From Clostridium_T sp040217795 (lineage in GTDB: Bacteria; Bacillota; Clostridia; Clostridiales; Clostridiaceae): a stretch of 64,000 nt of DNA. Made by a program: the position numbers and the translations under genes. Of the stretch, positions 33,818-42,788 are shown in pieces. The notes beneath the pieces are model-generated. The model was not told the origin of the DNA. It saw only the letters and a program-made list of their open reading frames with translations, and made no database searches. The stretch lies in the NCBI GenBank assembly GCA_040217795.1, contig JBEHWK010000004.1, positions 1 to 64,000 of the forward strand, written 5' to 3'. Every line of letters starts with the position of its first letter. Positions within the stretch are counted from its first letter, which is position 1.

Positions 33818-36277
33818 TTACCTGACTGGTTTAAATCCTTTTAATCTTAGCACATTCAATAGAACTGACACAGAGCTGAAGCTCATAGCTGCTGCCGCAA
33901 TGATAGGATTCAGACGAGGACCGCCGAATATATATAATATCCCCATAGCGACTGGAATACCTAAGGTGTTATATCCAAATGCCCAGAAGAGATTTTGTTT
34001 AATATTTCTGATGGTTTTCTTACTAAGCTGAATGGCAGCAGGAACATCCATCAAATCACCCCTCATAAGAACTATATCTGCGGATTCAATCGCAACGTCC
34101 GTACCTGAACCTATGGCAATACCTATATCTGATTGCGCAAGAGCTGGAGCATCATTAATTCCGTCACCAACCATGGCAACCTTTTTTCCTTCTCCCTGAA
34201 GCTTTTTAACTTCACTGGCTTTATCCTGTGGAAGAACTTCTGCCAAAATCCTGTCTATTCCTACTTGTTTCCCAATTGCTTCAGCAGTTCTTTTATTATC
34301 CCCGGTTATCATTGCCACTTCTATTCCCATATCATGAAGTTTTTCTATAGCTCTTCTGCTGCTTTCTTTGACAGTATCCGCCACTGCAATAATTCCTGCC
34401 ATACTTCCATTAATGGTCACATACATCGGAGTCTTCCCATCCTCGGCTAACTTATCAGAGGTTTCTTTTAAATTTTCTAAGGAAATCTTACTTTCATCCA
34501 TAAGTTTTTTATTTCCTAACAAAATATCTTTACCATCTATTTTAACCTGAATTCCATAGCCAGGAACTGCCCTGAAGAAATCTACCTTCTTTAATTCAAT
34601 TCCCTTTTCTTCTGCACCTTTAACTATGGCTTCACCAAGGGGGTGTTCAGAACCCTTCTCTGCTGATGCTGCAAACTGCAGCAAATCATCTTCTTTTATT
34701 CCTTTTACGGCAAAAACGTCTGTAATCTTAGGTTTGCCTTCAGTAATAGTTCCCGTTTTATCGAATACTACAGTTTTTATATTATGAACTGTTTCTAAAG
34801 CAGCCCCGCTTTTTATCAAGACTCCATATTCCGCACCTTTACCTGTACCCACCATGATAGCAGTAGGAGTTGCCAATCCCAGTGCACAAGGACAGGCAAT
34901 TACTAAAACTGATATAAATATAGTCAGGGCAAATACTGCTGTCTCACCTGCAATATACCATGCAGATGCTGATATAATAGCTAATGCTATAACTATAGGT
35001 ACAAAGTAGCCTGATATCACATCAGCTAATTGAGCTATGGGTGCCTTGGAACCTTGAGCTTCTTCCACAAGTTTTATTATTTGAGCTAAAGCTGTGTCTT
35101 TTCCTACTCTTGTGGCTTTATATCTGATTGCACCATTTTTGTTTATACTTGCACCAATTATCTTATCCCCCACAGTCTTTTCCACAGGTATGCTCTCTCC
35201 GGTAAGCATAGACTCATCTACAGAGGTCATTCCCTCAATCACTTCACCATCCACCGGCATCTTTTCACCTGGTTTTACAGCTATAACATCTCCCAATTCC
35301 ACTTCTTCAATGCCTATCTCAACTTCCTGCCCATTCCTTATTATTATGGCAGTCTTTGGGGCAAGACCCATGAGTTTTTTTATGGCTTCTGAAGTTTTCC
35401 CTTTTGTAACTGATTCCAAATACTTACCCAGAGTAATAAGAGTAAGGATAACTGCTGCGGATTCAAAATATAACTCAAATGCATAGTCTGTATTTCCGTA
35501 AAAAATCTGTACAATTGCAAATATTCCATATAAAAATGCTGCCGATGTACCCATGGCAATGAGAGAATCCATATTAGGACTCCTTCTTATCAGGGATTTA
35601 AATCCTACTCTGAAGAACCTGTTCCCAACAATCATTACAGGAATCACCAGAACAAGCTGCACAATTGCAAAGTTTTTTGGGTTCATCATAGGGTCAATAA
35701 TTTCAGGAAGGCTGAACCCCAATCTTTCCCCTATCATATGCCCCATAGAAACAGCAAGGAGAGGAATTGTAAATATCAAAGATATAACGAATCTCTTCCA
35801 TAATAATTTTATTTCTTTCTCTTTCCTTACTTTATCCTCATCTACAGTTGTTGTTTCTTCCTCAAGTGCCTTATATCCAGCTTTCTCCACAGCCCTTTTT
35901 ATATCGGACAACCTAACCTTTGAAGGCTCATAACTGACGGTTAACTTCTCTGTAGCAAAGTTCACGTTTGCTTCAATAACTCCGTCCAGTTTACTCGTAA
36001 CTCTTTCTATTGTTTTAGCACAGGCTGCGCAAGTCATACCCTCAATATTAAATATTTTACTATTTGATTCTATTACAGCTTTATATCCGGCTTTCTCAAC
36101 AGCAGCCTGAATATCTGGTACTCCTGCCTTTTCTTCATCGAAAGTAACATTAAGCTTTTCTGTTGCAAAATTCACATCAGCTTCAATTACTCCAGGAACT
36201 TTTTTAGTTGCTCTCTCTACAGCTTTAGCACAAGCTGCACAAGTCATACCCTCTATTTTTAAAGACTTTTTTATCAT
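33818..36277 (-). CDS. copA: Copper-exporting P1B-type ATPase
   Basis: Pumps Cu(I) out of the cytoplasm. Two N-terminal HMA domains each carry GMTCAAC (C13/C16 and C83/C86). The membrane CPC motif is in VIACPCALGLATP; TGES (MLTGESIPV), the phosphorylation site DKTGT, the HP motif SEHPLGEA and the hinge GDGINDAPAL are all present. The ATG at 36277 after AAGGAGGG gives 819 residues; the longer frame to 36382 reads through the leader and is rejected. Confidence 0.96.
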   Translation of the reverse strand: MIKKSLKIEGMTCAACAKAVERATKKVPGVIEADVNFATEKLNVTFDEEKAGVPDIQAAVEKAGYKAVIESNSKIFNIEGMTCAACAKTIERVTSKLDGVIEANVNFATEKLTVSYEPSKVRLSDIKRAVEKAGYKALEEETTTVDEDKVRKEKEIKLLWKRFVISLIFTIPLLAVSMGHMIGERLGFSLPEIIDPMMNPKNFAIVQLVLVIPVMIVGNRFFRVGFKSLIRRSPNMDSLIAMGTSAAFLYGIFAIVQIFYGNTDYAFELYFESAAVILTLITLGKYLESVTKGKTSEAIKKLMGLAPKTAIIIRNGQEVEIGIEEVELGDVIAVKPGEKMPVDGEVIEGMTSVDESMLTGESIPVEKTVGDKIIGASINKNGAIRYKATRVGKDTALAQIIKLVEEAQGSKAPIAQLADVISGYFVPIVIALAIISASAWYIAGETAVFALTIFISVLVIACPCALGLATPTAIMVGTGKGAEYGVLIKSGAALETVHNIKTVVFDKTGTITEGKPKITDVFAVKGIKEDDLLQFAASAEKGSEHPLGEAIVKGAEEKGIELKKVDFFRAVPGYGIQVKIDGKDILLGNKKLMDESKISLENLKETSDKLAEDGKTPMYVTINGSMAGIIAVADTVKESSRRAIEKLHDMGIEVAMITGDNKRTAEAIGKQVGIDRILAEVLPQDKASEVKKLQGEGKKVAMVGDGINDAPALAQSDIGIAIGSGTDVAIESADIVLMRGDLMDVPAAIQLSKKTIRNIKQNLFWAFGYNTLGIPVAMGILYIFGGPRLNPIIAAAAMSFSSVSVLLNVLRLKGFKPVR

Positions 36278-36374
36278 ATGAATTCCCTCCTTATAAAAAG
36301 TACTATAATGCTTTATCATGAAAATCATGGCACGGACTAAATCTATTACTTTATTCCCTTTTTCCTGCAAAATA

Positions 36375-36406
36375 ACCCCCACCCATAGGGGGTGTGTACA
36401 ATTATA
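36375..36406 (-). promoter_or_regulatory. copA promoter with CsoR-like operator
   Basis: An inverted repeat ACCCCC (36375-36380) and GGGGGT (36388-36393) lies just downstream of the -10 element TATAAT (36406-36401, minus strand). G/C-rich repeats of this form are typical operators of CsoR copper repressors. No csoR gene is in the window. Confidence 0.6.
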
Positions 36407-36419
36407 CTCTATTACTATT

Positions 36420-36653
36420 TTATTAAAATGTCAATACTGATGAAATATTCTTCTTATCTATAATTATACCAGTATCAATTTAACATAATATACTCTTTTA
36501 ATGCTCTGAGGGTTTTGTTAAGAGAAGTGACTTCGTCACTTTCCTATGCAATAAAGATAAGGGCAAATTTGAAATTCTTAGAGAACTTCAAATTTGCCCT
36601 TATAGATTTACCCAATATTTATAATTTATAAACAAAAAATTTAACTATTATGG
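36420..36653. other. Intergenic region with two hairpins
   Basis: A small hairpin has arms AAGTGAC (36525-36531) and GTCACTT (36535-36541). A large one at 36558-36603 pairs TAAGGGCAAATTTGAA with TTCAAATTTGCCCTTA and also TTCT with AGAA. The large one probably terminates the glycosyltransferase transcript on the minus strand. The smaller has no assigned role. Confidence 0.6.
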
Positions 36654-37595
36654 TTATTCTTCAAAATTTATTTTTTCCTTTATAAAATATAAAGGTCTGT
36701 TTTTACTTTCATCATAAATTCTTGAAATATAGGATCCTATGATTCCTAATGAAAAGATCTGAATTCCGCTGAAAAATGTAATTCCCACCATTATGGACGC
36801 CCATCCTTCAATGGTACTTTTCAAAAACAATTTCTCAAAAATAATATATATAAGTAATGCAAAAGAAACCAATATGGTAATTATACCTAGATCTGTAACC
36901 AGTTTTAATGGCTTTGACGAAAAAGAAATTATTCCATCCGATGCAAAACGGATCATCTTTTTTAAGGGATATTTCGTTTCTCCTGCATATCTTTCATCAC
37001 GCTGATATTCTATGAATGTCTGCTTAAATCCAATCCAGCTGACCATACCTCGTATAAACCTGTTTCTTTCAGGCATCATTTTAAATGCCTCAACTACTTT
37101 TCTGTCCATAAGCCTGAAATCCCCAGTATCCTTTGGAATCTTAATTTCTGACATCGCTTCTAAAAACTTGTAAAAATATTTTGCTGTTATAAGCTTAAAG
37201 GCACTTTCACCCTTTCTTTTAGCTCGCTTTCCATAAACAACATCATATCCTTCCTGCCATTTATGTATCATATCAACTATCAATTCAGGAGGGTCTTGTA
37301 AGTCCGCATCTATTAATACAACAGCATCTCCCTTTGCATGAAAAATACCGGCAGTAACTGCAACCTGGTGTCCAAAATTCCTTGCAAAATCTATGATTTT
37401 AACATTTTTATCGACATTACCGATCTTTTTTAATATTTCTAATGTTCTATCTGTGGAACCATCATTTATAAATATAAACTCATAATTGATATTATTTTCT
37501 TCCACTGTTTTTTTAAGCCTGCTGTAACATTCCTCAGCAACATCCTGTTCAAAATACATAGGTACTACAACTGATATCAACTTATTCTTTTCCAT
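36654..37595 (-). CDS. GtrB/DPM-like glycosyltransferase family 2
   Basis: Transfers a sugar from a nucleotide sugar, probably to undecaprenyl phosphate. The GT-A domain has VVVPMYFEQDVAEEC, INDGSTDRT and the metal site DADLQDPPE (about residue 95). Two C-terminal membrane helices (about 233-255 and 266-290) match bactoprenol glucosyltransferases. The gene encoding a GT39-like membrane glycosyltransferase ends 21 bp upstream, which would use the lipid-linked sugar. No GtrA flippase is seen. Confidence 0.9.
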   Translation of the reverse strand: MEKNKLISVVVPMYFEQDVAEECYSRLKKTVEENNINYEFIFINDGSTDRTLEILKKIGNVDKNVKIIDFARNFGHQVAVTAGIFHAKGDAVVLIDADLQDPPELIVDMIHKWQEGYDVVYGKRAKRKGESAFKLITAKYFYKFLEAMSEIKIPKDTGDFRLMDRKVVEAFKMMPERNRFIRGMVSWIGFKQTFIEYQRDERYAGETKYPLKKMIRFASDGIISFSSKPLKLVTDLGIITILVSFALLIYIIFEKLFLKSTIEGWASIMVGITFFSGIQIFSLGIIGSYISRIYDESKNRPLYFIKEKINFEE

Positions 37596-37615
37596 CTTAT
37601 TCTCCTTAATTACAA

Positions 37616-39052
37616 TTAATTTATTTCTTCAAAAAATCTGTCATCCTTGAAAGCTGTAAAAGGTAATATTATAAAAAGCCAGCTGACAATGAATGAATAC
37701 CTTGATTGCGATTCTGTAATCAAATAAAGCAATCCATATCCGCAGTAAATTATATAAAACAGATTAATTATTGGATTTTCTAAATACTGCTTTTTATTGA
37801 ATAATCCCTTGTAAATGAATATTACTGCAGTTAAATAAAACAACTGTACATAAAAATGTGCTGAAGTATTCAGGTCTACTTTCATATCCTGCGGACCCAA
37901 ATCCTTATTTGCCCATAGTATCCCTCCACAGTCTCCCTCTGCCCATTGTATTGCATACTTTATCACAAAGAAAGCAGCTAATTTATATACCGGAGTTGTG
38001 GTTAACCTTTCTTTTACTATTTCCTTACATGCATTTTCTACCTTATAGTAATCATAATTATATTTATCCACAATAACTGCATCTTCAGAATTAAATCTTC
38101 CATAAGTACTTAAATTGGTTCCCTTTAAAATTGATGTCCATGGAGATTCACTTCCTTTCCAAAGCTGAAATTCTGTAATTCCCATAGACAATAACAAGTT
38201 GCTCACTATTAGTAAAGGGATTAAAAAACCCGAAGCTAAATACACTGACGATATTACCTTGCTTTTTATATGCTGTCTTGTATATATCAAAGTATACATA
38301 ATGAAGGCTATCAGCATAACAGGGGCAACCATCCTGAATAAATTTCCTATACTTAAGCTGACAGCTGAAAGCAATAAAAACCTTCGGTTTTTTTTATTTT
38401 TAATTGTCAAAATAAAGATATATACACTCAACAGATAAAATGGAATAGCAATATTCTCCGAACAATAAACAGCTGAATATATTATTACAGGAGGATATAT
38501 TGCTGCAATAAAGCCCGTCCAAATTGCTTTTGTTTTAGAGTTAAAAACTTCTTTTGCTATGAGATAACAAAGAAAAATTACACTTGTTGATGAAATTACA
38601 TTTATAATCTTCAATACAACCAGGGGCTGTGAGAAAAAATTTCTTATAAAAGCAAAATACAACACTGTTATTGTCAAATGGGGAAACCTTGCAAAATAAG
38701 TAGTGCCCTTGAATATATAATACTCTCCTCTTAAAACTGCTGTGCTTTGATTATACATCACTTCAAAATCTGAAGCAGGTATGCTGTTTATTGATAATGC
38801 CCATAGCATCCTGATGAAAAAACCATAAATAACTATTATGGTTATCAATTTATCAGCACTTATTTTTTTCTTCATAAGAACCCGTAGGCCTACTCCCGAA
38901 ATCAGAAAAAACATAAAAAAACATATGTTTAGAATTCCTGAACCTGACAAAAAAAATATTGAAGCTAAAAAAGTTCCAATTATTAAAATAAAAAATAAAA
39001 TTTTAAGACTTATATTTATTATTGATGTAAGCCATTCTTGTATTTTTATCAT
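37616..39052 (-). CDS. ArnT/PMT-like integral membrane glycosyltransferase
   Basis: About 478 residues with ten or more hydrophobic segments. An extracytoplasmic loop with a conserved acidic residue after the first helices (INSIPASDFEVMYNQ) fits GT-C enzymes such as ArnT and PMT, which use polyprenyl-phosphate sugars. FARFPHLTITVLYF follows as in the family. The ATG at 39052, six bases after AAGAGG, is preferred over 39067. The acceptor (cell-wall polymer or protein) is unknown. Confidence 0.82.
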   Translation of the reverse strand: MIKIQEWLTSIINISLKILFFILIIGTFLASIFFLSGSGILNICFFMFFLISGVGLRVLMKKKISADKLITIIVIYGFFIRMLWALSINSIPASDFEVMYNQSTAVLRGEYYIFKGTTYFARFPHLTITVLYFAFIRNFFSQPLVVLKIINVISSTSVIFLCYLIAKEVFNSKTKAIWTGFIAAIYPPVIIYSAVYCSENIAIPFYLLSVYIFILTIKNKKNRRFLLLSAVSLSIGNLFRMVAPVMLIAFIMYTLIYTRQHIKSKVISSVYLASGFLIPLLIVSNLLLSMGITEFQLWKGSESPWTSILKGTNLSTYGRFNSEDAVIVDKYNYDYYKVENACKEIVKERLTTTPVYKLAAFFVIKYAIQWAEGDCGGILWANKDLGPQDMKVDLNTSAHFYVQLFYLTAVIFIYKGLFNKKQYLENPIINLFYIIYCGYGLLYLITESQSRYSFIVSWLFIILPFTAFKDDRFFEEIN

Positions 39053-39154
39053 AAAATACCTCTTCATCCTAATAGTATCTATGTCTCTTTTAATGATACC
39101 CTATTTTTGGCTATACATCAAATATTTAAGAATAATTATTTCCAGAATTTATAT

Positions 39155-39192
39155 AAGGACTAATCTGCTGCCAGGCATTTTAGTCCTTTTTA
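39155..39192. terminator. Hairpin terminator
   Basis: AAGGACTA (39155-39162) pairs with TAGTCCTT (39181-39188). It follows the small unknown gene on the minus strand; the T-run is better on the plus strand. Confidence 0.5.
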
Positions 39193-39263
39193 AAGCTATA
39201 AACTAACTTTAACCTAATTATTTAACTATGTTTTAGAATAGTGTTGATAATCTGTCAAGTTAT

Positions 39264-39521
39264 TTAAGAACCTGATTTGCTAGATTTATTCTTTCCAGTT
39301 CCATTGCTTTCCTGGTCATTGCCATCATTTTGGGCTTTTTGAACTTTTTCAGTTAAAGTCAATCTCTGAAGTTGGATTAAACCTAAGATATCACCAATTG
39401 CAGTGAAAAAGACTGCCAGTATTCCCAGTTGGTCATCGTCAGTATACTGCTTTGACAATGCTATAGCTATTACTAGCGATAATGCAGAAATTTCTTCAGG
39501 GGATAAATTAAAAATATCCAC
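39264..39521 (-). CDS. Unknown small protein, 85 residues
   Basis: The GTG at 39521, nine bases after GAGG, is preferred over the TTG at 39536, which has no ribosome site. The product has a hydrophobic helical stretch (about 10-30, ISALSLVIAIALS), a second one (about 37-55) and a polar Gly/Ser/Asn/Lys tail (60-85). I recall similar small proteins in clostridia but cannot name a family. It may be membrane associated. Confidence 0.6.
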   Translation of the reverse strand: MDIFNLSPEEISALSLVIAIALSKQYTDDDQLGILAVFFTAIGDILGLIQLQRLTLTEKVQKAQNDGNDQESNGTGKNKSSKSGS

Positions 39522-39755
39522 AATCCCATTCCTCAAATATTAGTTTATAATATATTCATATACAGCAGTAAGTTTAAAAGTGATATGTATATTAAACTTT
39601 GGGATTGTAATTCCATTACTTGTTTTTTCATAGTTTTACCAATATCTCCTCAATATAAGCTTGTTTATCTGATTCGTTTATGAATGTTTATCCATTAAAA
39701 TGGCACAAATTTCTCTGCAAGTGAATACCATAGTACGGAAAGGAGATGATTAAAA

Positions 39756-40091
39756 ATGAGTTTAGAAAGAAATGACTATAACGAAGACATGAAATCTTTA
39801 TTTGACCGCTGTAAGAAATACCAATACTATCACTGTATTATCACACTGAAAGATGGAAGTGAACTTGATGGAATCATTGAAGACGCAGATATGGATGGAG
39901 TCAACGTACTGATTGGTGAGGACGTAATGGAGCGAGAATTTGATGAAGAACGTCAATATTACGGTGATACGCATCCCAGAAGAAGAAGAAGAAGAAGATT
40001 CAGACGCTTCAGACGCAGACGTTTCCCATTTGCTGCTTTAGCTGCATTAGCTTTATTGCGATATCCCCCTTACTACTATCCTTACTACTGA
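39756..40091 (+). CDS. Sm-like small protein with Arg-rich and Tyr/Pro-rich tail
   Basis: A 111-residue protein. Residues about 22-70 (YHCIITLKDGSELDGIIEDADMDGVNVLIG) resemble a short Sm-like beta barrel. Residues 75-89 contain 13 arginines out of 15, followed by an Ala/Leu-rich hydrophobic stretch (91-101) and a terminal PPYYYPYY. The ATG follows AAGGAGATG. Arg-rich and Tyr-rich tails suggest a nucleic acid-binding or spore-associated structural role; this is inference. Confidence 0.75.
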   Translation: MSLERNDYNEDMKSLFDRCKKYQYYHCIITLKDGSELDGIIEDADMDGVNVLIGEDVMEREFDEERQYYGDTHPRRRRRRRFRRFRRRRFPFAALAALALLRYPPYYYPYY

Positions 40092-40108
40092 TGAATACTT
40101 AATAAATA

Positions 40109-40134
40109 GAGGCACTTCAGTGCTTCTGTTTCTT
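40109..40134 (+). terminator. Terminator 1 after the Sm-like gene
   Basis: GAGGCAC pairs with GTGCTTC (one G-T) around TTCA and is followed by a T-rich run. Confidence 0.6.
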
Positions 40135-40175
40135 TATACTTAAACGAGTTATATAAAGTATTTCAAATTAAGTGA

Positions 40176-40202
40176 ACCCCCCCCAATACCAGGGGGTTTT
40201 TC
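40176..40202 (+). terminator. Terminator 2, between convergent genes
   Basis: ACCCCC pairs with GGGGGT and is followed by TTTT. It lies between the convergent Sm-like and YmaF genes. Confidence 0.6.
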
Positions 40203-40210
40203 TGTACTCC

Positions 40211-40492
40211 TTATTCAGGCCCTACATCTGTATCACTATTCATATAATGATAATGTTCTTGAGAGATATAAGTTATACCGGAAATATAGTGAATGTGTCC
40301 CCCCTCAACATCATAGTCTGGACTTGTTTGAATGGCATAGTAGTGTCTGTGTCCATCTTCACGAGTTGTATATCCAACTATATAATGCACATGAGGTACT
40401 CCAGTTGGAGCTGATGAAGTTTCTCCTCTGAACTTGTGTCTATGGCCATCATCGAAAGATGTCTTTCCTGAGTAATAATGACTATGGTACAT
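40211..40492 (-). CDS. YmaF family protein
   Basis: A 93-residue, His- and Tyr-rich protein. Repeated motifs DDGHRHKFRG, VPHVHYIVGYT, EDGHRHYYAI and EGGHIHYISG match the YmaF family of Bacillus and clostridia, whose function is unknown. The dense histidines suggest metal binding. The ATG follows AAGGAGGG. It is a single-gene unit, convergent with the Sm-like gene. Confidence 0.85.
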   Translation of the reverse strand: MYHSHYYSGKTSFDDGHRHKFRGETSSAPTGVPHVHYIVGYTTREDGHRHYYAIQTSPDYDVEGGHIHYISGITYISQEHYHYMNSDTDVGPE

Positions 40493-40605
40493 TTATACCC
40501 TCCTTAACCAAATATTACCTTTTTATAATATGAAGATTGTTATTTATATGTTACTTTCATACTTAAGACTTATCTTTAGAACCAATGTTTAATATTATAT
40601 AAAAA

Positions 40606-40650
40606 AATAACCTGCTAAAGTTATGAGAACTTCAACAGGTTATTTATTTT
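40606..40650 (-). terminator. Terminator after the DUF2935 gene
   Basis: AATAACCTG pairs with CAGGTTATT, with a second inner stem AAGTT/AACTT. On the minus strand it is followed by seven T. Confidence 0.8.
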
Positions 40651-40702
40651 CAAGGCTATTCCATTTCACATCCTATGTATTTTCCTTCCAAACTCATCTT
40701 TG

Positions 40703-41629
40703 TTACTTTATCCCCTCAAAACTTCTTAAAAGTCTCAGGAAATGGCTGGCTTCGCGCAAAACATGGTCTCCAAGCAAAGGAATGATTATTGACTTTATCT
40801 TACAACTAAGTAACCCTTTAGTTCCTTGTTCCTTAAAGTCACGAATCTTTTGTGTGGCTGTTAAGCTATCATCTGTGACCTTTGCTAAAGGTACGGTCAT
40901 GTCCATAGCCGCTTTTGCTTCCGCAGTTAACTTGTCAAATTCATTACCAAAATCATTGGCTGTATTTATCAGCTCATCTTCACTTGGGTCAAGTAATCCC
41001 CTGATAAATTTTGAATGTTCTGCCATAATTCTATTCCAAAAGAATTCCTGTTCAAAAGCCTCTCTTTCAATATCTATATCCTCTCTATTTTGAAGCCTTT
41101 GCACCATTCTTAGATATAACTTTGCTTCCCTCATAATGTGGTCAATCAGCAATGGATAACTAACAGTGAACATTTTGCAGGTTAGAACATTAGAAAGAAT
41201 AGTTCTTTTAAACTGTATCAGAGCCGCAGTCATCCCCATTGCTCTTTGGTTAAGCATAGCAACCCTTTCTTCAAGCAACAGATTGCCTGCCATCATATCT
41301 CCGCCCATCAGTCCAGCCTCTGCCTGTGTTAATCTGCCTGGTATCTTTACTCCTGTATAGTATGCAGAGAGTCTTTCTGCCTCTATAGTATACGGTGTTA
41401 TTACTTCACCTGATTGAAGTACCTCTTTATTAACAACACCATTGGAAAGTGAAACTGCTTCTCCTAAAAGTCCATCAAAGCACATTCTAAAATCATCTGC
41501 CTGACTAGTAAAATTACTATCCCTTGGTGTAAACCCCAGTTCAAGAAAAAAAGAGTGTTCCTTCATAATCCTTGCAAAAAAAAGATGCAATGCAAGAGAC
41601 TGCTGAACAAAATCCATACTTGAAAGCAT
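40703..41629 (-). CDS. DUF2935 protein, two-repeat helical metal-binding type
   Basis: A 308-residue helical protein made of two related halves (about 1-160 and 165-308). Each half has an EHS motif (IMKEHSFFLEL, IMAEHSKFIRGLL) and a later DH motif (LIDHIMREAKLYL, LGDHVLREASHFL). This is the DUF2935 pattern, likely a hemerythrin/ferritin-like metal-binding bundle. The ATG follows GGTGGGA. It is a single gene with its own terminator. Members are common in spore-forming Firmicutes, but the function is unknown. Confidence 0.87.
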   Translation of the reverse strand: MLSSMDFVQQSLALHLFFARIMKEHSFFLELGFTPRDSNFTSQADDFRMCFDGLLGEAVSLSNGVVNKEVLQSGEVITPYTIEAERLSAYYTGVKIPGRLTQAEAGLMGGDMMAGNLLLEERVAMLNQRAMGMTAALIQFKRTILSNVLTCKMFTVSYPLLIDHIMREAKLYLRMVQRLQNREDIDIEREAFEQEFFWNRIMAEHSKFIRGLLDPSEDELINTANDFGNEFDKLTAEAKAAMDMTVPLAKVTDDSLTATQKIRDFKEQGTKGLLSCKIKSIIIPLLGDHVLREASHFLRLLRSFEGIK

Positions 41630-41838
41630 AGTTTATCCCACCTAAAAAATTATTATACTACTCTCTCATAGTATGCTTACATTATATAAAATATTACTTT
41701 CCTTCATACCGTGATAACAAAAAGAACTGCTATTTATAATCTATAAGCTGGATTTTACATATTTATCATAAGGATATTCTTTCACACCAAGAATAGGGGC
41801 AGGAAACTTAGGATACGTTGTTAATTTAAGGAGGCAAA

Positions 41839-42594
41839 TTACCCTACAAATTTATTTGAAAATTGACTGGCAATACCTTCTGCCATCACGCCAGCCATTT
41901 TCAGAGCTTGCTTTTCAATGGCATCATACTGACTAATACCTGCTGCATAATTTTTAGTAAGCATATCAACAGCTTCCTGTTTTGTCATTCTCAAATGTTC
42001 ATGCAGCATTGTTCTCCAGTCACCTTGTGACCAGTAAGGATTTATTTGAGCGAGGAAAAAAGCTATTTCATCAGCATTGGCGTACCATCTTTTCTCAGCA
42101 TCCGTTGCAGCCTGGTTATTACCTGCCTTAGCTGCCTTGACAAGTTCTCCTGCTATGGCAAGATGGCTTGTAAATAAAGCCGCAAACTTAAAAGCAATCA
42201 TGTCTCCATAAAAAGGTCTTAATGCAGCCTGAAAATCTTTTGGGTTCCTGAGAAGCCTGTTAGTAACAAGGTCAACATCTGGCAAGTCGAAGACCATGCT
42301 GAGAATAACCAGTCTGGTCCAGGCAACATGCTGCTCCCATAGCATTCGCAAATAATCCTTTAAATCTGCCTCTTTTTTGCTGATAACTGGAGTCATGATT
42401 CCATAGCTTTCAAGGTAGTATCCATAACCAGGACATATAAAAATACTTTGTCCAATAGGAAATGAGCTCAAGTCTATTTCTTGATTTGCAGAAGCGATTG
42501 TATTTATGTCAGTATCATATCTTTGAGCCAGCATCCACAAGTTGTCATATGGCTGAATTGTGTACAGCATTGTCCCAACTGGATATGGATTCAC
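41839..42594 (-). CDS. LysM protein with helical DUF2935-neighbour domain
   Basis: Residues about 8-55 form a LysM domain (YTIQPYDNLWMLAQRYDTDINTIASANQ...FPIGQSIFIC), expected to bind peptidoglycan or chitin-like glycans. Residues 70-250 are helical with EQHVAWTRLVI, HLAIAGELV and LHEHLRMTKQEAV, a pattern that may bind metal. No signal peptide is seen, as in spore proteins deposited from the mother cell. The GTG at 42594 with GGTGA before it is preferred over the GTG at 42606. Function unknown. Confidence 0.8.
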   Translation of the reverse strand: MNPYPVGTMLYTIQPYDNLWMLAQRYDTDINTIASANQEIDLSSFPIGQSIFICPGYGYYLESYGIMTPVISKKEADLKDYLRMLWEQHVAWTRLVILSMVFDLPDVDLVTNRLLRNPKDFQAALRPFYGDMIAFKFAALFTSHLAIAGELVKAAKAGNNQAATDAEKRWYANADEIAFFLAQINPYWSQGDWRTMLHEHLRMTKQEAVDMLTKNYAAGISQYDAIEKQALKMAGVMAEGIASQFSNKFVG

Positions 42595-42699
42595 ATTTGT
42601 CACCACTTAAATAATATTTACTATTTAGGTTATGATTATATTTTTAATAATGTTACATTGGTTACCTTGGAAAAAGAATTCACTTTCCTATTGGATAAA

Positions 42700-42740
42700 A
42701 ATAAGAAAGGTACGAAATAAAAATCCCGTACCTTACTTTA
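42700..42740 (-). terminator. Terminator after glmS
   Basis: AAGGTACG (42707-42714) pairs with CGTACCTT (42727-42734). On the minus strand a T-rich run follows. Confidence 0.75.
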
Positions 42741-42788
42741 TTATATCTTAAAACTCATCTGCAACAACTTTTCTGTTATTTATTAATA

